Assembly (NCBI GenBank): GCA_022009815.1
Contig: CP091725.1
Span: 992,001-1,056,000 of the forward strand
Origin: Bacteroidales bacterium
GTDB taxonomy: Bacteria; Bacteroidota; Bacteroidia; Bacteroidales; Muribaculaceae
DNA length: 64,000 nucleotides
Reading direction: 5' to 3'
A program made the translations under genes and the position numbers. Each line of letters opens with the position of its first letter. The first letter of the stretch is position 1. Below are positions 57,301-64,000 of the stretch, piece after piece. The notes beneath the pieces were generated by a model that did no database searches, had not been told where the DNA came from, and was given only the letters and a program-made list of their open reading frames with translations.

Positions 57301-57980
57301 AGCACGAGCACGGGCAGTGTGGTCCACCAGTGTGTGCGGTCAACTTTGCGGTAGTACACCACAAGCGCTATTGCCGGAACGCAGAGCAGGTTGAGCAGAT
57401 GCACGCCTATCGACAGACCTACAACATAGGCTATAGCCACAAGCCAACGGTCGCTGCCGGGCTGGTTGATGCGGTTTTCCCATTTCAGCACGAGCCACAG
57501 GGTGAGGGCGGTGCAGAAAGAAGAGTAGGCATAAACTTCCGCCTCCACGGCTGAAAACCAGAATGTGTCGCTCCATGTGAACGCGAGGGCGCCGCAGATG
57601 CCGCTGCCAACGATGAGTGCCATCTGGCGTCGTGTCCTGACGGGTTTGCCCACACCGCACAGCAGCCGCCGTGCGAAGTGGGTTATGGTCCAGAACAGCA
57701 GCATGACCGTGGCGGCGCTGAGCAGTGCCGACATAGCGTTGATGCACACAGCCACCTTGTCGGGCGACGATGCGAAATTGCTGAAGAAGCGTGCTGTCAG
57801 CGCAAAAAACGGATTGCCGGGAGCGTGTCCCACCTCGAGTGCATAGCTTTGCGCTATGTATTCAGGACAGTCCCAGAAACTTGCCGACGGTTCAAGTGTG
57901 AGGAGGTAGGTGACCGCCGCTATGGCAAAGGTCACCCACCCCGTCAGATTGTTTATGTAGTTATAGCTTCTTTCTGTCAT
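54335..57980 (-). CDS. DUF2723 giant membrane glycosyltransferase-like protein, copy 1; two frame breaks
   Basis: About 1,215 residues after repair. The N-terminal half has about a dozen membrane segments and the family opening (TYLLTLEPSASFWDCPEYIA), with the acidic pair expected in PMT-type transferases; DUF2723 includes human TMEM260, a protein O-mannosyltransferase. The C-terminal half is a periplasmic region that opens QMVSQTWDDHDRSGR and ends in helical repeats. The frame breaks at 56666-56668 and at 55543-55548, each by one lost base. It starts eight bases after its paralogue ends. A role in glycosylating exported proteins is inferred. Confidence 0.85.
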
Positions 57981-57988
57981 TCAGTGTT

Positions 57989-60900
57989 TTATGAGTTGCT
58001 TTGTTCCATCAGCTGTGTCATCACTGTGTAGAAATTGTCGTGTTTCATCAGGAAATCCTGTGCCTCTTTCGGGAACATTCTCGCATAGGTCGGGAATGAG
58101 TACACGATGTTTTGGGCGGCGCTTGCCGAGCGGCTGTGCAGCACTCTCAGCGCGGCGCGCTCGAAACCGTACCACAGGTTCAGTCCCTGCTTGTCGAGCT
58201 TCACAAACAGTTTCTTGGCGGCAGATGGGTTGGCGAGCATATATGTCTCAAACAATTTCAGATAGCCGGCATCTTGATAGAGATAGTCGTCGATGTTGGT
58301 CAGACATCCTTTCAAGTCGGCAGACAGACTGTTGTAGTAGCGCATATACTGGGCGTAGTTGGTGAGCAGTTGCTCCATCAGCTGCGATCCGCGCTTCATG
58401 TCGTCGCTGTTGCCGGTGGCATGTGCGATGGTGAAGTATGCGCTTGCTGTGTCTTCAATTATTGAGAAACTTGCATTCACGGCAAACCACGGCAACTTCT
58501 GTTCCATCAGGTGGAGCAGTGTGCGCGCCTTGTTGTAGCGGTCGGCGATAAATCCGTCGGTCATCACGCGTGCCGGAACGTCGACTTTCAACGAGTCGTT
58601 GTGTTCCTTCAGGTCTGCTGCCATCTCAGCCTCTTTTATGAGGTTTTGTGCGGCTTCGACAATCGAAATACGCGTGGAGTTGACCATCCGCGCTGCCGTC
58701 TCGTCGTAGTAAGGCACGTTGCCGGGAGTGGCTTTGTCGAGTCCGCCCCAGCGGTAATGCTCGGTGATGTTGCGGTATGCCTTGTCGGTGTAGCCCGATC
58801 CTACGCTCTTGTATGCCAACATGTTGATAGGAGTAAGAGCGTATGCCATACCTGCCGATGTCGTGAATTTGTAGCCGCCGTCTTGATTCTCGAAGTAAGA
58901 GTAGTACTCATCAGGAATCGTGATTGCGAAATATGCCGGGCGTTTCCATCCCTGAGCCACCATCGACGAGATTATGTCGAGCTGCATAGCCTTCGCCGAC
59001 GACAGAGTGTATCCGTCTTTGCTCGTAATGTATTGATCCTTGAGCAGATTGACGGGAATGTTGCTGTCCACATTGTTTCTCATGTCGGCGGGAACCACAC
59101 CGTTGGCAACAATCTTGGCGCGGTCAACAGGGATAAACATGTTCGGGTAGTTGAAGCTTGTGTCGCCCGAACCTTCGGCCGACGGCAGGCTGTAGTAGTT
59201 GGCTATTGAAGTCAGCGCCGAAACCTGGCGGTTTGGATTGTTGAACGACGGGTTGCCGTCGACGTCGTATGTGTAGAGCAGTCCGAACAAATGCTGGTCG
59301 TAGGCGAATGTCTGAGCGTTTGCCTGCATTGGCAGAGGAGCCGATTCGTAGGCAGGACGACGCATCTGTGCCATATACCAGTCGGTTGCGAGATACGACA
59401 TGTTGACCACTCTGACGTCGGTGCGGTAGCCTTCCACTTCCTGTGCATACCAGAGCGGGAAGGTGTCGTTGTCGCCGGAGGTGAAGATGATGCCGTCCTT
59501 GTCGACGCTCGACAGGTAGTTCATGCCGAAGTCGCGGCAGGCATAGCGTCCGCTGCGGTCGTGGTCGTCCCATGTCTGGCTTACCATCTGGAGCGGAACG
59601 AATATGCCGAATGCCACTGCCGCAACGACAAGAGCCGGACGGACTTTCTTTCAGCGTCGGTCTCCTCAAAGCCGTTTTTGCCTTCTTTTTTGCAAGAAAC
59701 CTTGCGCACGGCATACGACAGCAGTTTGTAAAGACCAGTCACGCCCATGCCTATCCAGATGGCAAAGGCATAGAATGAGCCGGCGTATGCGTAGTCGCGT
59801 TCGCGTGGCTGCTCAGGTGTCTGGTTGAGATACAGCACGATGGCTATGCCCGTCATGAAGAACAGGAAGAACACCACCCAGAATTGCTCGATGCCGCGCT
59901 TGCCGCAGTATGCCTGCCAAAGCAAGCCGATGAGTCCGAGCAGCAGCGGAAGCATGTAGAACACGTTGCGTCCGGGGTTGTTTTTCAAGTCGTCGGGGAG
60001 CATATCCTGGTCGCCGAGACGGGCGTTGTCGATAAACGGAATGCCGCTGATCCAGTTGCCGTGGTTGATTTCGCCTTGACCCTGCAGGTCGTTCTGACGG
60101 CCGGCAAAATTCCAGAGGAAGTAGCGCCAATACATGTAATTGAGCTGGTACTGGAAGAAGTAGCGTATATTCTCAGAGAATGTAGGCACGTCGACAACGC
60201 TGCTGCCTGTTTCCACAGGATGCGTGTCGATAGTGCCCATGCAGCGTAGGTATTTGTCTTTGGCGCTGCTGTCGTAAAGGCGTGGGAACAGCATCTTTGT
60301 CGACGACGGATAAGAATATTCGGTGTTGTAGTTGTCGTCGATTTCTTTGTAGCGGTCTGGCTCGTCGGGCGATGCCTTTACCTCCTTCACGTATTTGCTG
60401 GCTTTTGTCATCACCGCCGCGCCGGTGTCGTCGCGTTCTACGGGCGACGCGTAGGTTGGGCCATAGAGCAGCGGAGTCTTGCCATACTGCTCGCGGTTAA
60501 GGTAGCTGCCGAGGGCAAACACGTTGTCGGGGGAGTTCTGGTCCATCGGTGTCTGCGCGTTGGAACGGATAAGAATGAGGGCATAAGAAGAGTAGCCCAC
60601 AAATATCACAGCGATGTAGAGTGCTGTGTTGTAGAGTATTCTTACCGGTATTTTTTTGCATACTCCGAAGAGATAGAACGCAAGTGCCGCTGTGAGCACA
60701 ATCGGGATGAGCATGCTGCTGCCAATGAACAGGATGCCCGAGAAGAATGTGGTGAGCAGGAACGACCAGCGCATCTGGTTGGCGCTGCTTTGCTTGTGGA
60801 AGGAGTAGACCGTCCACACGAGCAAGCCTACGAATATCAGCGCGTAGGCAATCACGCCGGTGTTGAACGGCATGCCTAATTTGTTGACAAACAGCAGTTC

Positions 60901-61644
60901 GGAGTATTGTGCAATCTCAACGAAGCCCGGAACGAGTCCGAAGAGGATAAACACGATGATGCCGAACGAGATGAGCAGTGCGATGAGCGATCCTTTGGCG
61001 GTAGTTTCCTTGAATTTCTTGTAGTAGATGACCAGGATAATCGCAGGTATACACAACAGGTTGAGCAGATGGACTGCCACCGAAACGCCTATCACGTAGG
61101 CAATTGCCACGAGATAGCGGTCGCTGTGGGGCTCTTCGCTGCGGTTTTCCCATTTAAGAATAAGCCAGAACGTCAGGGCGGTGCAGAACGAAGAGAAGGC
61201 GTAGACTTCGCCCTCTACGGCTGAAAACCAGAACGTGTCGCTCCAGGCGTAGGCGAGGGCGCCACAGACGCCGCTGCCCATAATCAGTGCTATCTGCATC
61301 CACGAATATTCCTCTTGACCGTCTTTGGTGATTAGACGGCGCACAAGGTGGGTTACTGTCCAGAACAGCAGCAGGATACATCCGGCGCTGAGCAGTCCTG
61401 ACATGGCGTTGACACACAGTGCCACCTGTGAAGGGCTGGAGGCAAAGTGCGTGAAGAAGTTGGCTGTGAGCATGAAAATCGGGTTGCCGGGCGGGTGTCC
61501 CACTTCGAGTTTGTAGCCTTGCGAGATAAACTCGCCGCAGTCCCAGAAACTTGCGGTCGGCTCAAGCGTCAGCATATAGGTGACGGTGGCGATTGCGAAA
61601 ATCACCCAGCCGAGCGAGTTGTTGATTAGATTGTATCTTTTCAT
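57989..61644 (-). CDS. DUF2723 giant membrane glycosyltransferase-like protein, copy 2; one frame break
   Basis: Paralogue of the downstream gene, about 1,218 residues, so both are nearly equal in length. The opening is TYMLTLEPTASFWDCGEFIS, and SDTFWFSAVEGEVYAFSSFC and LNQTPEQPRERDYAYAGSFY are shared nearly word for word. The conserved QMVSQTWDDHDRSGRYACRD starts the second half. The break at 59645-59647 is one lost A on the coding strand. I chose ATG 61644 because the promoter box overlaps the earlier TTG. It is the first gene of a transcript running through the paralogue, the deacetylase and queG. Confidence 0.87.
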
Positions 61645-61673
61645 TGTTTTGATATTGTCGACAATTTCAATTT

Positions 61674-61682
61674 GCAAAGATA
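61674..61682 (-). promoter_or_regulatory. Promoter -7 box (TATCTTTGC on minus) for the DUF2723 pair
   Basis: TAnnTTTGC on the minus strand, 30 bases before the ATG at 61644. Confidence 0.6.
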
Positions 61683-61725
61683 ATATCTTGATGTCGTTAA
61701 TCGTAAATATTTGTGCTTAAACCCT

Positions 61726-61746
61726 GTTAATTCGGCGGAAAAATCA
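61726..61746 (+). repeat. Left copy of a 21-bp direct repeat bordering the DUF4143 gene
   Basis: Identical in all 21 bases to 63164-63184. It begins GTTAATTCGGCGG and ends AAAAATCA. Together they enclose the promoter, iterons and gene. Confidence 0.7.
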
Positions 61747-61765
61747 GAGATGTGATATTTTGCAT

Positions 61766-61827
61766 CGCCAAATTGGGTAATGAAACGCCGCCAAATTAGG
61801 TAACGAAACGCCGCCAAATTGGGTAAT
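61766..61827 (+). repeat. Three 23-base iterons upstream of the DUF4143 gene
   Basis: Copies start at 61766, 61789 and 61812, the third being partial. Each begins CGCCAAATT, followed by GGTAA with small changes. The 23-base period places copies on nearly the same face of the helix. They end just upstream of the -7 box, so an operator is the likely role. The core resembles the reverse of the GGCGG part of the bordering repeats. Confidence 0.75.
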
Positions 61828-61841
61828 TTAAAAAAAATATA

Positions 61842-61850
61842 TATATTTGC
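61842..61850 (+). promoter_or_regulatory. Promoter -7 box (TATATTTGC) for the DUF4143 gene
   Basis: TAnnTTTGC 24 bases before ATG 61875 and 14 bases after the last iteron. Confidence 0.6.
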
Positions 61851-61874
61851 AGCAGAGAAAGGAGGTCTTTAGCT

Positions 61875-63147
61875 ATGAAAGAATACAAAAAAAGAATTGC
61901 AGATAAATTGTTGAAATATAGACTTGAAGAAGTCGGAGCTGTATTGGTGGAAGGTCCTAAGTGGTGTGGAAAAACGACCACCGCAGAGCAGCTTGCAAAA
62001 AGCGTGTTATATATGGCGGATCCAAGCACAAGAAACAGCAGCTTGGAAATGGCTGATTTAAACGTGAGAATGTTGCTCAAAGGAGATGTTCCAAGGTTGA
62101 TTGATGAATGGCAGGTTATTCCACAAATTTGGGATACAATCAGATTTGAGGTCGACCATCGAGGAGAAGAAGGCTTGTTTATACTTACGGGGTCGTCTGT
62201 ACCGGTGTCGTCAGAAGACATACATCATACGGGAACGGGTCGTTTTGCATGGATTACAATGCGAACAATGTCGCTTTGGGAGTCAGGTGATTCAACGGGC
62301 GATATAAGCATAGAGCAGCTTTTCAAAGGCGAGACGGATCTGGTGGGTTACAATAGCAAAACGTTGGACGATATTGCTTTTTTGGTTTGTCGAGGCGGTT
62401 GGCCAAGTGCTGTTGCAAAGAATCATCGTGTGGCGCTACGACAGGCTTACGATTACTATGATGCGGTGGTGAAAAAGGATATATCGCGAGTGGACGAAGT
62501 GGTCAGAAGCAGCGAGAGGACCAAGTTGCTTATGCGTTCTTATGCACGTTCACAGGGCGCGCAAGTAAGTGTGGGGGTCATCCGTCAGGACATGATGGCG
62601 AATGATGATGCCTCGTTGGCAGACAAAACAGTGCAGAGTTATATCGGTGCTCTTAAAAAAATATTTGTTATAGAGGATATGCCAGCATGGAATCCGAATC
62701 TAAGAAGTCGCACGGCTATCAGGTCGGCAGAAACTCGTTATTTTGTGGATCCTTCAATTGCTGTTGCTGCGTTGGGACTTGGTCCGGAAGATCTTGTCAA
62801 TGATTTGGAGACATTTGGATTGTTGTTTGAGACGCTTTGCATTCGCGACCTTCGGGTGTATGCTGATGCTATAGATGGAAATGTCTATCATTATCGTGAT
62901 AAATGGTTTGGAGTGCGATGCGGTCATCCATCTTCGCAATGGTGCTTATGGATTGATTGAAATTAAGTTGGGTGGAGCAACGGCTATAGAGAAGGGCGTG
63001 TCGACGTTGCTTAGTCTGGCGTCAAAGATTGACACAACAAAAATGAAATCTCCATCATTTTTAATGGTGCTGACGGCTGTGGGTGATTATGCTTATCGTC
63101 GAAAGGACGGTGTGTATGTTGTGCCGGTTGGTTGTCTGAGGGATTAG
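61875..63147 (+). CDS. AAA ATPase with DUF4143 domain, frame broken near 62901
   Basis: About 424 residues after repair. The N-terminal ATPase has Walker A VEGPKWCGKTTTAEQL and Walker B PRLIDEWQVIPQIW, and sensor-like ILTGSSVPV. The C-terminal DUF4143 part has the winged-helix-like SLADKTVQSYIGALKKIFVI and the nuclease-like end NGLECDAVIHL, then YGLIEIKLGG, which looks like the D-x(n)-E-x-K arrangement of PD-(D/E)XK folds. The break at 62900-62903 is at a Lys-Asn pair (RDK then NGLECD) and fits loss of two bases. The role of this widespread family is not known. AT-rich and bordered by repeats, so probably acquired as a unit. Confidence 0.88.
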
Positions 63148-63163
63148 CTGTCGGGTGTGGGCG

Positions 63164-63184
63164 GTTAATTCGGCGGAAAAATCA
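63164..63184 (+). repeat. Right copy of the 21-bp direct repeat bordering the DUF4143 gene
   Basis: Exact copy of 61726-61746, placed 16 bases after the gene's stop. Confidence 0.7.
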
Positions 63185-63260
63185 ACATAATGGGCATAAA
63201 GGTTGTTGTTTAAAGAAAAATGGTTAAGTTTGTATTCTGATAAAACTAAAAAGGCAAACA

Positions 63261-63662
63261 ATGAAAACGGATAAACTGAAACTTAAGTTATTGGCTATTA
63301 TGCTGGTTGTCGCTGTCGGCGTGTCGGTGTCGTCGTGCGATGATGAAGAATACTATTTCAGCGACCTTGTGGGCAGCTGGCAGTTGGTGGAGTCGGGCGG
63401 ACAGCCGGTCTACGACTACCAGGTGGACTACTATACGTTCTATTCCGACGGAACGGGCTGTTACTCTTACTACGACCGGCGCGGCCATTTGTGGGATGAG
63501 CCTTTCTTGTGGGACATCCGTTCGGGCGGCAGGCTGTATCTGTCGTACGAAAATCCGGAATACGGCAACACGATGTGTTATTATCGCTATGACGGACGCT
63601 ATATGTATTTCTCCACGAGTCCGACGTTCTACGACTACACGGTGTATGCCACGGCGCGCTGA
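63261..63662 (+). CDS. Small lipoprotein, lipocalin-like
   Basis: A 133-residue protein with a lipoprotein signal (LLAIMLVVAVGVSVSSC, cysteine near residue 26). The mature part opens YYFSDLVGSWQLVESGG, like the start of lipocalin-type small Bacteroidetes proteins, and is very rich in tyrosine (YQVDYYTFYSDGTGCYSYYD). It is probably anchored in a membrane facing the periplasm, or at the surface. No ligand or partner can be named. Its last 28 bases overlap the TatD gene on the other strand. Confidence 0.75.
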   Translation: MKTDKLKLKLLAIMLVVAVGVSVSSCDDEEYYFSDLVGSWQLVESGGQPVYDYQVDYYTFYSDGTGCYSYYDRRGHLWDEPFLWDIRSGGRLYLSYENPEYGNTMCYYRYDGRYMYFSTSPTFYDYTVYATAR

Positions 63663-64000
63663 AGATTTTCAGAGGCGAGGGCAATGACTTCGGGCAAAGA
63701 TATGTGGCGGCACGCGGCGATGCGTGCCGCTGTTTCGTTTATGCCTGCCGTCGACTCGTCGGTTTCGACGAGCAGTTTGTCTGCCGGTATCGACGCCGCG
63801 GCGTCGGTGTTGAAATGGCTGCCGAGCGAGAGAAGGATACCGTTGTCGGCAAGCTGCTTTGCCATAGTGGCGTTGCCGCGGAATCCGTGCCAGATCCATG
63901 GCATCGCCGGGCGGCATTCCTTTTTGACGGCGAGGATTATGTCGAGGGCCTTGACCACATGCAGTATCAATGGTTTGCGCAGCGATTCCGACAGGGCGAT
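63635..64000 (-). CDS. TatD-family hydrolase (5' end outside window)
   Basis: Metal-dependent hydrolase of the TatD/amidohydrolase fold; relatives are 3'-5' exonucleases or D-aminoacyl-tRNA-related enzymes. Only the C-terminal 121 residues are visible, and the frame is open at 64000. The family marks are PLILHVVKALD, PWIWHGFRGNATMAKQL (metal histidine) and ADKLLVETDESTAG with the final aspartate of the metal site. The C-terminal helix ENLQRAVAYTV is normal. The first part lies right of the window. Confidence 0.85.
   Translation of the reverse strand: MALSESLRKPLILHVVKALDIILAVKKECRPAMPWIWHGFRGNATMAKQLADNGILLSLGSHFNTDAAASIPADKLLVETDESTAGINETAARIAACRHISLPEVIALASENLQRAVAYTV

Noticed and set aside
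61766..61827. Small CRISPR array
   Set aside because: The repeats are contiguous with no spacers, and no cas genes are present.

Overview
The window looks like part of a Bacteroidales chromosome, possibly Muribaculaceae-like (family level is a guess). The supporting signs are promoters of the TAnnTTTG type, a type IX secretion protein (PorZ) with C-terminally sorted cargo proteins, DUF2723 membrane proteins, DUF4254, DUF3244, DUF4369 and DUF4249 proteins, a SlyD-type isomerase, and a GH171 muramidase beside a sodium:solute symporter. Housekeeping stretches are GC-rich. AT-richer islands hold accessory genes at about 6.9-8.6, 23.6-29, 34.1-36.1, 38.2-41, 47-50 and 61.8-63.1 kb.

Layout. 1-34 kb is almost entirely plus-strand: lysS (5' cut by the window), gpsA, pgi, a DUF4254/GT9 gene, ruvB, an AbiE-type toxin-antitoxin pair, a MoeB/ThiF-like enzyme, a glucosaminidase with LysM domains, two secreted proteins, slyD, a solitary phage-type terminase large subunit, a candidate small RNA, a Na/Pi cotransporter, a namZ-symporter-WYL regulator cluster, outer-membrane phospholipase A, a GT4 glycosyltransferase, a TPR regulator, DUF3244, a large T9SS-sorted pseudo-hydrolase, two tandem small outer-membrane proteins, cdd, an LPS-kinase-like gene, a DUF4369 lipoprotein, a YifB ATPase and a decayed RhuM-Fic gene. 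A GT39-like gene at 34.8-36.1 kb ends this run. 36-46 kb is a minus-strand block in the order nadA-leuS-rdgB-porZ-acyltransferase-lepB-wbqC. 46-51 kb holds AT-rich spacers dense in DnaA-box-like 9-mers, an SpoU methyltransferase, a decayed TonB receptor/DUF4249 chimera, an orphan lipoprotein, tRNA-Tyr and tRNA-Gly, aroK and a tandemly duplicated tiny secreted protein. 51.8-64 kb has a CDF transporter, a minus-strand run (two giant DUF2723 paralogues, a polysaccharide deacetylase, queG), a DUF4143 ATPase bordered by direct repeats and preceded by iterons, a lipoprotein and a partial TatD hydrolase.

How the genes relate. Several genes serve the cell envelope: PorZ and signal peptidase I for export, GT9/GT4/GT39, acyltransferase and LPS-kinase-like proteins for surface glycans, and glucosaminidase, NamZ and a symporter for peptidoglycan turnover. 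Base composition on the plus strand shifts from C-rich to G-rich across 46-51 kb, where DnaA-box-like sites cluster, so this part may contain the replication origin.

Caution on the sequence itself. At least 19 reading frames, including essential genes such as leuS and pgi, are broken by one- or two-base losses, and the restored lengths match the families. This pattern looks like an incompletely polished consensus rather than real pseudogenes. Such genes are annotated as single units here, with the break located. Two loci (RhuM-Fic, and the TonB receptor/DUF4249) are different: they have lost whole internal domains and look truly decayed.
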